Below, piece by piece: positions 8,123-17,970 of a stretch of 64,000 bases of DNA; positions within the stretch are counted from its first letter, which is position 1, and every line of letters starts with the position of its first letter. Position numbers and translations under genes: made by a program. The notes beneath the pieces were generated by a model. That model saw nothing but the letters and a program-made list of their open reading frames with translations, was not told where the DNA came from and ran no database searches. Source of the DNA: Dokdonella immobilis (GTDB lineage Bacteria; Pseudomonadota; Gammaproteobacteria; Xanthomonadales; Rhodanobacteraceae); NCBI RefSeq assembly GCF_900115085.1, contig NZ_FOVF01000002.1, positions 124,001-188,000 of the forward strand, in the 5' to 3' direction.

Positions 8123-8444
8123 TGGTGGGCCCACCAGGACTCGAACCTGGAACCAAGGGATTCGCTTGTTCCGATCGTTTCCGATCGGCGCGGACTATCT
8201 CTTCACCCTTCGCCGAGACGAGTGGGGTGCGGGACGCTCGAGCCTGTGATCAAGGGCGCTGCAGCCCTCAGGTAGTCTCTGCACCTTCCGACGGTGTACC
8301 GCCAGCTTGGCTCAGGGTTGCCACCGGCCACGCAATACGCGCCGCTGAGGTTTCCCTGAATTCATCCCGATCCCGTCCACGCATTACGGCGCGGCGGCAC
8401 CTGTTCGATGAGTCCCCTGCTCTAACCAATTGAGCTATAGGCCC
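8123..8444 (-). tRNA. ileX: tRNA-Ile2 (anticodon CAU) interrupted by a group I intron
   Basis: Exon 1 (8408-8444, 37 nt) starts GGGCCTATAGCTC and ends in the anticodon (GGGGACTCAT). Exon 2 (8123-8162, 40 nt) starts AATCCC and ends GGGCCCACCA with encoded CCA. Joined they fold as a perfect 77-nt cloverleaf: acceptor GGGCCTA/TGGGCCC, D stem GCTC/GAGC, anticodon stem GGGGA/TCCCT, T stem CCAGG/CCTGG. The body resembles the minor isoleucine tRNA (lysidine-modified CAU, TilS substrate, reads AUA) more than elongator or initiator Met. The break is directly after anticodon position 36. As in many relatives the gene follows rpoD. Which CAU tRNA it is should be confirmed by identity elements. Confidence 0.93.
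8163..8407 (-). ncRNA. group I self-splicing intron in tRNA-Ile2(CAU)
   Basis: A 245-nt insertion in the anticodon loop. Group I hallmarks on the minus strand: exon 1 ends CAU, which pairs with GUG of the intron (8398-8400) leaving a U.G wobble at the 5' splice site; the last intron base is G (8163). P3 is TTCAGG with CCTGAG, P4 CTCAG with CTGAG, and P7 GACTA (8273-8277) with TAGTC (8193-8197). A P9 hairpin CCGATCG-GAAA-CGATCGG spans 8171-8188. GAGCCAAGC, AGAGACTA and ATAGTCC blocks match the small Azoarcus tRNA-Ile(CAU) intron, the known IC3-type model ribozyme of ~205 nt, as I remember it. No endonuclease ORF fits. Splicing is predicted, not shown. Confidence 0.92.
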
Positions 8445-8452
8445 GTGCGTGG

Positions 8453-8460
8453 ATTCTATA
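8453..8460 (-). promoter_or_regulatory. -10 element of the tRNA-Ile2 promoter
   Basis: TATAGAAT lies 9 bases upstream of the mature tRNA 5' end, followed by a GC-rich discriminator (CCACGCAC). No good -35 is seen at 16-18 bases. The GC-rich discriminator is typical of stringently controlled stable-RNA promoters. Confidence 0.5.
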
Positions 8461-8572
8461 ACGAAGGTTGCGCGCAACGCGACGATCATTTCGCCTTCCT
8501 GCGTCGGCGTAAACGGGGGCATCTGCCTGGCGTGTGGCCGATTCGCGCCGCGCCGCACTGCGCGCAAGAACG

Positions 8573-8595
8573 AAAAAGGCCGCAAGCGCGGCCGT
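8573..8595 (-). terminator. rho-independent terminator of rpoD
   Basis: On the minus strand a GGCCGC-GCTT-GCGGCC hairpin (8578-8593) is followed by TTTTTC, 25-50 bases past the rpoD stop codon. Confidence 0.8.
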
Positions 8596-8619
8596 TTTCG
8601 CCGTATCCGTCCCCCGCGC

Positions 8620-10491
<1,872 letters not shown>

Positions 10492-10603
10492 GTAGGTTCT
10501 GCTGTGCCTTAAACAAAGACTCGGAAGTATAGGCGGCCCGTCAAGGGCGACCCAAGTTATTGAAAATATTGAGTTGATCGTCCGACTGCCCAACAACGAA
10601 CGG

Positions 10604-11050
10604 TCAGTCCGGGGCCACCCGCAAATGAAAGGTGACCGGGCCGTCATTGACGAGCTGGACTTTCATATGGGTACGGAAGCGCCCCGTTTCCACCTTCCCA
10701 TGCTCGGATCGTGCCAGATCGACGAGGCGAGAGAACAGCCGTTCACCCTCCGCGGGGCTGGCCGCGCCACTGAATCCAGCCCGCATGCCGCTGCGCGTGT
10801 CGGCAGCGAGGGTGAACTGCGAGACCAGCAGCAGTTCGCCGGCGACCTCCCGCAGCGAGCGGTTCATGCGCCCCTGGTCGTCGGCGAACACCCGGTAGCC
10901 GAGCAGGCGATCGAGCATTCGCCGCACCTGGGCCTCGCCATCGCCGCGCTCGACCGCGACGAAGGCCAGCAGGCCCGGACCAATTCGGCCGACGGTCTCG
11001 CCATCGACGCTGACGCTGGCTTCACTGACGCGCTGGATCAGGGCGATCAT
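10604..11050 (-). CDS. dtd: D-aminoacyl-tRNA deacylase
   Basis: A 148-residue cytosolic editing enzyme that hydrolyses D-aminoacyl-tRNA (D-Tyr and others, also Gly-tRNA-Ala), preventing D-amino acid use in translation. Family blocks: [18 protein letters not shown] at the start, the catalytic [17 protein letters not shown] region and the cross-subunit NDGPVTFHL near the C-terminus (canonical NxGPVTF). Length matches the ~145-residue family. Start ATG 11050 fits the conserved MxxxIQRV opening; an upstream extension to 11188 is not conserved. Divergent from the lpxL-like gene with a 107-bp gap. Confidence 0.96.
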   Translation of the reverse strand: MIALIQRVSEASVSVDGETVGRIGPGLLAFVAVERGDGEAQVRRMLDRLLGYRVFADDQGRMNRSLREVAGELLLVSQFTLAADTRSGMRAGFSGAASPAEGERLFSRLVDLARSEHGKVETGRFRTHMKVQLVNDGPVTFHLRVAPD

Positions 11051-11157
11051 GTCGGGCTCCGTTGCAGGGCGGTCACATGCTCGCCTTTGCCGGCGCGGTC
11101 GGTCAAACACGGCGAAGCCGCTAGAATCGGGATATCCCCTTACCTGCATCTGGCGCA

Positions 11158-12054
11158 ATGACCTGGCCGATCCGACTGCTCTATGCACTGCTCTGGCTGG
11201 CCGGGTTCCTGCCCCTGCGCGTCCTCCACGGGCTCGGCAGCCTGGTCGGTGATTTCGCCTGGTGGGCGCGCCTGCGCGAACGGCGCATCACCGAAATCAA
11301 CGTGACCCTGCTCGAAGCACGGCCCGAGGCCGATCTCGGTCCCATCGATGCGCGCGCGGTGCTGCGCGAGGCCGGCAAGTCGGCCCTCGAAGTCGCCCGG
11401 ATCTGGTGCGCCAGACCGCAACGTGCGCTCGAGCTGGTCCGCGAAGTGCGCGGCGGAGACCTTTTCGAACAGGCTCTGGCCAGCGGCAACGGCATCCTGA
11501 TCGCCGCGCCGCACCTCGGTTGCTGGGAACTGTTGAGCTACTGGCTGGCGGCGCGCACGCCGCTGGCGATCGTCTATCGGCCACCGCGCAACGCGGACCT
11601 CGAGCCCTTGCTGATCAAGGCCCGCGGTTCCAGCCGTATCGAGCAGGTGCGGGCCGAAGGAGCCGGGGTGCGCACGCTCTACCGCCGGCTCGCCGCGGGC
11701 GGCGTGGTCGGCATCCTGCCCGACCAGCAGCCCAGGCAGGGCGATGGCGAGTTCGCGCCGTTCTTCGGCATCGAGGCATTGACCATGGTCCTGCTGCCGC
11801 GCCTGGCCGAACGCACCGGCGCCACGGTCCTGTTCGCCTTCGCCGAACGCCTGCCTCGCGGCGCCGGATTCCGCATCCACCTGCAAGCCGCGCCGCCGCG
11901 CATCGCCGACACCGACCTCAAGGCCGCATGCACGGCGCTGAACAAAGGTGTCGAACAGTGCGTGCGCATTGCGCCGAACCAGTATCAGTGGCACTACAAG
12001 CGTTACTCGATCCGGCCAACAAGTACCGATCGCAATCCGTACTCGCGCCGCTGA
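11158..12054 (+). CDS. lipid A biosynthesis (lauroyl/myristoyl) acyltransferase
   Basis: A 298-residue LpxL/HtrB-family acyltransferase of the inner membrane that adds a secondary acyl chain to Kdo-lipid A precursor from acyl-ACP. It has an N-terminal hydrophobic anchor (LLYALLWLAGFLPL), the HX4E catalytic motif in APHLGCWELLS, the later VYRPPRN block, GILPDQQPRQGDG and a C-terminal YQWHYKRY. The ~300-residue length is normal. A TAGAAT -10-like element lies at 11122-11127. Whether it is the laurate or myristate transferase cannot be told, so no symbol is given. Convergent with rho. Confidence 0.9.
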   Translation: MTWPIRLLYALLWLAGFLPLRVLHGLGSLVGDFAWWARLRERRITEINVTLLEARPEADLGPIDARAVLREAGKSALEVARIWCARPQRALELVREVRGGDLFEQALASGNGILIAAPHLGCWELLSYWLAARTPLAIVYRPPRNADLEPLLIKARGSSRIEQVRAEGAGVRTLYRRLAAGGVVGILPDQQPRQGDGEFAPFFGIEALTMVLLPRLAERTGATVLFAFAERLPRGAGFRIHLQAAPPRIADTDLKAACTALNKGVEQCVRIAPNQYQWHYKRYSIRPTSTDRNPYSRR

Positions 12055-12102
12055 GCAAAGCCCTGAAGCGCCGGGCGCTGCTTCTCGTTGTCAGTCCCCG
12101 AA

Positions 12103-12127
12103 AGCAAAAGGCCGCCTCACGGCGGCC
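12103..12127 (-). terminator. rho-independent terminator downstream of rho
   Basis: Minus strand: perfect 7-bp stem GGCCGCC-GTGA-GGCGGCC (12110-12127) followed by TTTTGC, 26-50 bases after the rho stop codon. Confidence 0.8.
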
Positions 12128-12152
12128 CCTCGCTTCGACCAAGGCGCAATGA

Positions 12153-13946
12153 TCAGCCACGCTTCATCGAATTGAAGAACTCGTCGTTGGACTTGGTGTT
12201 CTTCATCTTGTCGAGCATGAATTCCATGGCCGCAAGCTCGTCCATTGGATGCAGCAGCTTTCTGAGAATCCAGATCTTCTGCAGCATGTCCGGCTCGATC
12301 AGCAGTTCCTCGCGACGCGTGCCGGAACGGTTGATGTCGATGGCCGGATAGACGCGCTTTTCGGAGATACGCCGGCTCAGGTGCACTTCCATGTTGCCGG
12401 TGCCCTTGAACTCCTCGTAGATGACCTCGTCCATCTTCGAACCGGTCTCGACGAGAGCGGTGGCGATGATGGTCAGCGAACCACCTTCCTCGAGGTTGCG
12501 CGCGGCGCCGAAGAAGCGCTTCGGCCGCTGCAGGGCATTGGCGTCGACACCACCGGTCAGGACCTTGCCCGAGGACGGAATCACCGTGTTGTAGGCGCGC
12601 GCGAGGCGGGTGATCGAGTCGAGCAGGATGACCACGTCCTTCTTGTGCTCGACCAGGCGCTTGGCCCGCTCGATGACCATCTCGGCCACCTGCACATGGC
12701 GCGTGGCCGGTTCGTCGAAGGTCGAGCTGATCACCTCGGCGCGCACGCTGCGCTGCATTTCGGTGACTTCCTCGGGGCGCTCGTCGATCAGCAGGATGAT
12801 CAGGTGCACGTCCGGGTGGTTGTGCACGATTGCCTGGGCGACGTTCTGCAGCATCATCGTCTTGCCGGCCTTGGGCTGCGAGACGATCAGGCCACGCTGG
12901 CCACGACCGATCGGCGCGACCAGGTCGAGGATGCGACCGGTGATGTCCTCGGTCGAACCGTTGCCGCGTTCGAGACGGAACGACTTGCGCGGGAACAGCG
13001 CGGTCAGGTTCTCGAACAGGGCCTTGTTCTTGGAGGCCTCCGGTGGTTCGCCGTTGATGTGGTCGACCTTGAGCAGGGCGAAGTAGCGCTCGCCTTCCTT
13101 GGGAGGGCGGATGCGACCGGCGATGTAGTCGCCGGTGCGCAGGTTGAAGCGACGCGTCTGCGAAGGCGAAACGTAGATATCGTCGGGTCCGGCCAGGTAG
13201 GACTGGTCGGGGCCGCGCAGGAAGCCAAAGCCGTCCTGCAGGATCTCGAGCACGCCCTCGCCATAGATGCCGCCGCCGGCCTTGGCGTGCGCCTTGAGGA
13301 TGTTGAAGATCACATCCTGCTTGCGTGCACGGGCCACGCCCTCCTGGATGCCGAGGGTCTCGGCCAGGGCGATCAGGTCGTTGGCGTTCTTGCGCTTGAG
13401 CTCGTTGAGGTCGATCAACGGGCCGTTGTCGCGGCTCGGATCGTATTCCTCGTCATCCCGGGGCAGGCCGCGATGGGCATGGTTCTGCTGGCGGTTGGCG
13501 CCGCCACCGCCGCCGCGGTTGCGGTCACGGTCGCGTCGTCCGCGCGGGCCCTGGCGCTGCTGGCCCTGCTGCTGGTTTCGCTGCGGCTGGTTGCCGCCCT
13601 GGCGCTGACCGGCGTTGCCGCCGTCCTGGTTGGAGCCTTCGGCGTTGGCGCCGGATGATTCGCCGCCACCCTGGTTGCCGTTCTCGGCGTTGCTGTCGGC
13701 ACGGTCATTCGAGAATCGCTCGGAGATCGAGCGGTTGTCGGAAGCGCTGTCGTCCTGGCGATTGCCGTCGGCGACGGCGGCAGGCTTCTCCGAGCGCGGC
13801 GGCGAGGGCTCGGACGCCGAGTCGGCGTCGCCGGACTTGCTCTCGGCCTTGGCGGCACGCGGCGCCCGCGGCTGCCGCTGGCGCGGCTCCGGACGAGTTT
13901 GAGGCGTGGCGGATTCGCCACTTTCTGGATTATCGATATCGGACAC
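12153..13946 (-). CDS. rho: transcription termination factor Rho with long N/Q/G-rich N-terminal extension
   Basis: A 597-residue hexameric RNA-DNA helicase ending factor-dependent transcripts; E. coli Rho has 419. The conserved part starts near residue 170 ([22 protein letters not shown]), continues with the cold-shock RNA-binding domain ([22 protein letters not shown]), Walker A ([10 protein letters not shown]), Walker B-like [16 protein letters not shown], and the Q/R-loop region through [26 protein letters not shown]. Residues ~1-165 are low complexity: acidic/basic at first, then rich in N, Q, G ([20 protein letters not shown]). The start is GTG at 13946 with AGAGG eight bases upstream. 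Neighbours trxA and rhlB keep the ancient rhlB/trxA/rho arrangement. Confidence 0.97.
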   Translation of the reverse strand: MSDIDNPESGESATPQTRPEPRQRQPRAPRAAKAESKSGDADSASEPSPPRSEKPAAVADGNRQDDSASDNRSISERFSNDRADSNAENGNQGGGESSGANAEGSNQDGGNAGQRQGGNQPQRNQQQGQQRQGPRGRRDRDRNRGGGGGANRQQNHAHRGLPRDDEEYDPSRDNGPLIDLNELKRKNANDLIALAETLGIQEGVARARKQDVIFNILKAHAKAGGGIYGEGVLEILQDGFGFLRGPDQSYLAGPDDIYVSPSQTRRFNLRTGDYIAGRIRPPKEGERYFALLKVDHINGEPPEASKNKALFENLTALFPRKSFRLERGNGSTEDITGRILDLVAPIGRGQRGLIVSQPKAGKTMMLQNVAQAIVHNHPDVHLIILLIDERPEEVTEMQRSVRAEVISSTFDEPATRHVQVAEMVIERAKRLVEHKKDVVILLDSITRLARAYNTVIPSSGKVLTGGVDANALQRPKRFFGAARNLEEGGSLTIIATALVETGSKMDEVIYEEFKGTGNMEVHLSRRISEKRVYPAIDINRSGTRREELLIEPDMLQKIWILRKLLHPMDELAAMEFMLDKMKNTKSNDEFFNSMKRG

Positions 13947-14076
13947 GGACGGACCTCTTGGGTGCCGTAGGAGAAAAAAGGGATTCCGGGGGGTGCTGCG
14001 GAAGGCGGAGCGGCTGCGCTCCTGATCACCATGGTTAACTTAGCACCGCGAATTGCGGGCGTCTAGCTTTTAAGCA

Positions 14077-14268
14077 GGGATTGGGGATTGGGGATTCGGG
14101 ATTGGAATGGAGCGGCGGGATTCGAGATTCGGGATTCGGGATTCGTAAACGCAAGCCTCGCAATTCTGGGGGCTCCGCATATTTCAGGTCACCAGCGCGG
14201 CAAACCCATACCTCTCGGCTGCCTCATTCAGCTGTTGCGAATCCCCAATCTCGAATCCCGAATCCCGG
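14077..14268. repeat. GGGATTGGGGATTCGGG-type intergenic repeat pair
   Basis: 14077-14145 holds tandem GGGATT(G/C)GG units, about nine in all. An inverted counterpart (AATCCCCAATCTCGAATCCC, 14241-14260) follows, so the ~190-bp stretch could form a large hairpin between rho and trxA. The same unit recurs at 17754-17788, 58031-58059 and inside aceE. Such repeats are common between genes of Xanthomonadaceae and relatives; their function is unknown. Confidence 0.8.
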
Positions 14269-14272
14269 CCGT

Positions 14273-14602
14273 TCACGCAATCGCACTATCGATCAGCTGG
14301 GTCAGCTGGGTCTTGCTGACGGCGCCGATCTGGGTCGCCTCGACCTTGCCGTCCTTGAAGATCATCAGGGTCGGGATGCCGCGCACATTGTAGTTGCGCG
14401 GGGTCTTCTGGTTGTGGTCGATGTTGATCTTGGCGACCTTGAGGCGGCCGTCGTAGGTGGCGGCGAGCTCGTCGAGGATCGGGGCGATCATCTTGCACGG
14501 GCCGCACCACTCGGCCCAGAAGTCGACCAAGACCGGTTCGGTTGATTGCAGGACTTCAGCATCGAACTGTTCGTCGCTGACGTGGGCGATTTGCTGGCTC
14601 AC
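14273..14602 (-). CDS. trxA: thioredoxin 1
   Basis: A 109-residue cytosolic dithiol reductant with the classical WCGPCK active site (VLVDFWAEWCGPCKMIAP), cis-Pro loop RGIPTLMIF and normal family length. It is transcribed toward rho, with rhlB divergent, matching the E. coli rhlB-trxA-rho order. A good GGAGG ribosome site lies ahead of ATG 14602. Confidence 0.98.
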   Translation of the reverse strand: MSQQIAHVSDEQFDAEVLQSTEPVLVDFWAEWCGPCKMIAPILDELAATYDGRLKVAKINIDHNQKTPRNYNVRGIPTLMIFKDGKVEATQIGAVSKTQLTQLIDSAIA

Positions 14603-14987
14603 GCGGAACCTCCAGGAAAAATATGGTTAAGGAACATGCCGCTTTCAAGCGTACGGAAGCGCGTTCCGCTACAATTGCCCGGCTTGACGGCGTGGACTGC
14701 ATCATGAGCCTGCGCCCATTCCGGTCCATTTCAGCCCAATCGGCTGCCCTGCGCAAGTTGGGGGCGGATCGGTTCCGCACAAGGAGCCTTGGCGGCAGCA
14801 ATTTCGATTCGCGAGACTCGCCGTTCGCACTTTCACCGGCCATTCGCGGGGTTCTGCAGGCATTCCTGCACTTCCGCGAGCGGTATTCCGGAGTGGGACG
14901 AAGGCTTCCCGATCGTCGCGAGATTGCTGCCGCCAGGGCGCCTGATCCGCAGTCCAAAGCACTGCGCCTTGACGAGATACCCACTGA
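14603..14987. other. intergenic region between trxA and rhlB
   Basis: The 385-bp divergent gap has a TACAAT -10-like hexamer at ~14674-14679 on the plus strand, giving an untranslated leader of ~300 bases for rhlB. No conserved ORF is seen. A long leader would fit autoregulation of a DEAD-box helicase, but that is inference. Confidence 0.35.
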
Positions 14988-16709
14988 ATGTCACACCAAC
15001 AACCGCTTACCGACACCGTTTTTGAGAGCTTCGACCTGCATCCGAGCCTGCTGGCCGGACTCAACGACACCGGCTTCGTGCGCTGCACGCCGATCCAGGC
15101 GCTGACCCTGCCGATTGCCCTCAAGGGCAGCGATATCGCCGGCCAGGCCCAGACCGGCACCGGCAAGACCGCCGCCTTCCTCGTCGCCGTGCTCAACCGC
15201 CTGCTGACCCGCCCGGCCCTGGTCGAGCGCAAGTCGGGCGATCCGCGCGCAGTGATCCTCGCGCCGACCCGCGAGCTGGCGATCCAGATCGAGAAGGATT
15301 TCCGCAATATCGGCCGGCATACCGGGTTGACCTCGGCCCTGGTCTACGGTGGCGTCGATTACGACAAGCAGCGTGAAATGCTCAAGGAGGGCGTCGACAT
15401 CGTCATCGCCACGCCGGGACGGATCATCGACTACCTCAAGCAGCACGTGGTCTCGTTCCGCGCCGTCGACGTCTGCGTGCTCGACGAGGCCGACCGCATG
15501 TTCGACCTTGGCTTCATCAAGGACGTGCGCTTCCTGATGCGAAGGATGCCGCCCCGCGAGCAGCGCCAGGGCATGCTGTTTTCCGCGACGCTCAGCCATC
15601 GGGTCCTCGAACTCGCCTACGAGCACATGAACAGTCCCGAGAAGGTGACTGCGGAAACCGAGTCGGTCACGGCATCCCGGGTCCGCCAGGTCGTCTACTT
15701 CCCGGCCAACGAAGAGAAGATCCCGCTGTTGCTGAACCTGCTCGACAAGGTCCAGGAGCACCGCAGCATCGTCTTCATCAACACCAAGGTCATGGCCGAG
15801 CGTGTCACCCGCGCCCTCGAGCGCCACGGCCATCGCGTGGCCACGCTCTCGGGCGACGTGCCGCAGGCCAAGCGTGAACGCCTGCTGGCGCGATTCCAGA
15901 AGGGCGACATCGAAATTCTCGTGGCCACCGACGTGGCCGCGCGCGGCTTGCATATCCCGGCGGTTTCGCACGTGTTCAATTTCGACCTGCCGCAGGACGC
16001 CGAGGACTACGTGCATCGCATCGGCCGCACCGCACGCCTCGGCGCCGAGGGCGATGCGATCAGCTTCGCCTGTGACCGTTATGCCATGGGTTTGCCCGAC
16101 ATCGAAGCCTATATCGAGCAGAAGATCCCGACCGCCACGGTGGATCCCGAAATGCTCGTGGTGCCGCCGCCGCGCGTGCGCGAGCGGCCGGCGTATTCGG
16201 AGGAAGACGCCGCGGCCAATGCCGCGGATGATCTGCGCAATACGGCCGGCGCACCGCCGAAGGAACAGAAGCCACGACAGGGCGGGCCGCGCACTTCGGG
16301 CCGGCCGGTCCGCGGTCGCGACGGCGAACGTCGTCCCGGTCGCGAATCGCCACGCGGCGAACCTCGGGTTGCCAGCGCACCGGCCCGCGAAGCCGCGGCA
16401 CAGGAAGCACCAGCGCCAGCACCAGCCCAGGCTGCGGACACGCCCAAGAAGCGTCGTCGTCGCGGTGGTCGGGGTCGCAATCGCAACGGCAGCGGCAATG
16501 GCACCGTCGAAGCGGCAACCCCGTCAATTCCGGAATCGCAATCGGGCCAGGCTCGCGCCGAGGGCAAGAAGGCCGAGCGCAAGCCGCGCCGCGAACGCGG
16601 CCCGCACGCCGAGAATCCGGCCAGCACGTCCGCGCCGGAGCCGAGTGCCGGCCTGCACAAGAAGCAGGGTTTCTTCAATCGCATTGCCAGCTTTTTCGGC
16701 CGCCACTGA
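14988..16709 (+). CDS. rhlB: DEAD-box RNA helicase RhlB with basic RGR-rich tail
   Basis: A 573-residue ATP-dependent RNA helicase, the degradosome-associated RhlB type. Motifs in order: Q motif ([13 protein letters not shown]), I (AQTGTGKT), Ia (PTRELAIQ), II (DEAD in [13 protein letters not shown]), III (SAT), IV/V ([13 protein letters not shown]) and VI ([10 protein letters not shown]). After residue ~400 comes a disordered tail rich in P, A, R, G ([28 protein letters not shown]) of ~170 residues, longer than E. coli RhlB (421 total). The tail is probably an RNA or RNase E contact region. Divergent from trxA. Confidence 0.93.
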   Translation: MSHQQPLTDTVFESFDLHPSLLAGLNDTGFVRCTPIQALTLPIALKGSDIAGQAQTGTGKTAAFLVAVLNRLLTRPALVERKSGDPRAVILAPTRELAIQIEKDFRNIGRHTGLTSALVYGGVDYDKQREMLKEGVDIVIATPGRIIDYLKQHVVSFRAVDVCVLDEADRMFDLGFIKDVRFLMRRMPPREQRQGMLFSATLSHRVLELAYEHMNSPEKVTAETESVTASRVRQVVYFPANEEKIPLLLNLLDKVQEHRSIVFINTKVMAERVTRALERHGHRVATLSGDVPQAKRERLLARFQKGDIEILVATDVAARGLHIPAVSHVFNFDLPQDAEDYVHRIGRTARLGAEGDAISFACDRYAMGLPDIEAYIEQKIPTATVDPEMLVVPPPRVRERPAYSEEDAAANAADDLRNTAGAPPKEQKPRQGGPRTSGRPVRGRDGERRPGRESPRGEPRVASAPAREAAAQEAPAPAPAQAADTPKKRRRRGGRGRNRNGSGNGTVEAATPSIPESQSGQARAEGKKAERKPRRERGPHAENPASTSAPEPSAGLHKKQGFFNRIASFFGRH

Positions 16710-16811
16710 GCAGGGTCCGGACCGGCCCCTGAGCGGGCCGGGCTTACCGCGCGATGACGTCCTGGGCCTGTTGCATGGGTCGATTTGCTAGAGTCCGCCT
16801 CGTTGCCTGTC

Positions 16812-17750
16812 ATGGAAATCGTGCCGATGCTGAGTCGCCTGAAAGGGACCGGATTGACCGGGGCCGATCGTGACCGCTGGTCCGAGCGGTCGGCGCTGAT
16901 CTGCACCTTCGTGCTGGCCTTGCTGCTGGTCTGGTTGCTGGCGAGGACGTTCTGGATGCTGGTCCCGCGCGACGAGGGGCTGGCCGGCGTGCCGGGCCAG
17001 GCCGTGGTCACGGTCGGCGACCGGCCGGCCATTTCGATTTCCAAATGGCATCTGTTCGGCAATGCGCCGCAGCGCCCGCGTGCGCAGGGCAATGCACCGG
17101 CGACGACCCTGGACCTGAGCCTGCGCGGAACCCTGGCCGACGCCGATCCGCATCAGGGCATTGCCGTGATCGCCGACGCCCAGGGCGTCGAACGGGCCTG
17201 GCGCGCCGGCGAACAGATCTCGATCGGCGTCAGCGTCGACGAGGTCTACGCCGATCGCGTAGTCCTGCTCCACGACGGCGTCCAGGAGGTGCTGACCCTG
17301 AGCCGGGACGAGCAGTCGGGCCGGGTCGCGCCAATTCCGCCGGACCAGCGCGGCGGCGCGCCGCTGCGCAACACTGCACCTGCTCCGAAGCCCGGTACGA
17401 TCACGAACTTTGCACCGATCAACGTACCGCAGGGCTCGCTCAACTGGCAGCAGGCCATGGACAAGGTCGGCGGCAGTCCGGCCGAACTGGCCAAGAACGT
17501 CCGCGTCGACCCGGTCATCGACGATGGCCGCATCGCCGGCGTGCGTGTCTCCGCCATGAATGGCGATGCCGCCCTGCTGGGTCGGCTGGGCCTGCGTCCC
17601 AGCGACATCGTGACCGCCGTCAACGGCGTGCCGGTCGATTCGGTCGCGCGCGGCCAGCAGATCCTCGAAAGCCTGCGCGACGCCAACAGCGTGCGCGTCA
17701 CGGTCACCCGCGATGGGCTGCCGACCGAAATCAATGTGCAGTTGCGTTAG
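16812..17750 (+). CDS. gspC: type II secretion system inner-membrane protein GspC
   Basis: About 312 residues; links the inner-membrane platform to the secretin. Residues ~30-55 form one membrane helix (ALICTFVLALLLVWLLARTF). The periplasmic HR domain follows (ISKWHLFG ... LDLSLRGTLADADPHQGIAVI, then RAGEQI and VLLHDGVQEVLTL). The C-terminal PDZ domain covers ~215-310 (GLRPSDIVTAVNGVPV). ATG 16812 is chosen; ATG 16827 and an upstream TTG 16785 are alternatives, none with a clear ribosome site. First gene of gspC-D-E; a repeat cluster and 220 bp separate it from gspD. Confidence 0.85.
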   Translation: MEIVPMLSRLKGTGLTGADRDRWSERSALICTFVLALLLVWLLARTFWMLVPRDEGLAGVPGQAVVTVGDRPAISISKWHLFGNAPQRPRAQGNAPATTLDLSLRGTLADADPHQGIAVIADAQGVERAWRAGEQISIGVSVDEVYADRVVLLHDGVQEVLTLSRDEQSGRVAPIPPDQRGGAPLRNTAPAPKPGTITNFAPINVPQGSLNWQQAMDKVGGSPAELAKNVRVDPVIDDGRIAGVRVSAMNGDAALLGRLGLRPSDIVTAVNGVPVDSVARGQQILESLRDANSVRVTVTRDGLPTEINVQLR

Positions 17751-17753
17751 AGC

Positions 17754-17788
17754 CGGGATTGGGGATTGGGGATTCGGGATTCGGAAGG
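17754..17788. repeat. GGGATTGGGGATTCGGG repeat between gspC and gspD
   Basis: Four to five tandem GGGATT(G/C)GG units start within five bases of the gspC stop codon, the same family as at 14077 and 58031. Confidence 0.8.
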
Positions 17789-17970
17789 AGGGTGGCGGTG
17801 GATGGTGGACTGCCGCCATATGGGATTGAAACAACCCACTCACTGGCGCGCTTTGCTACGCTTGGACGGCCGTCATCACGGGGCTGCCGGGGATGGCGGG
17901 GAATCAACGCATTGGCGTGTGTCGCGATGATGGCGCACGTCCGCAAAAACCTTAGCGAGAGTCCAGATCG

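Noticed and set aside
7785-8249. Plus-strand ORF containing GPTRTRTWNQGI
   Set aside because: This peptide is the well-known false translation of the tRNA T-arm and 3' end; it overlaps exon 2 of the tRNA.
8163-8407. tRNA disrupted by an IS or integrated element
   Set aside because: The insert is only 245 nt, lacks an ORF and terminal repeats, and has the complete group I core with correct splice-site chemistry.
14077-14145. CRISPR array
   Set aside because: Units of ~8-9 bases are contiguous without unique spacers; these are simple tandem repeats.
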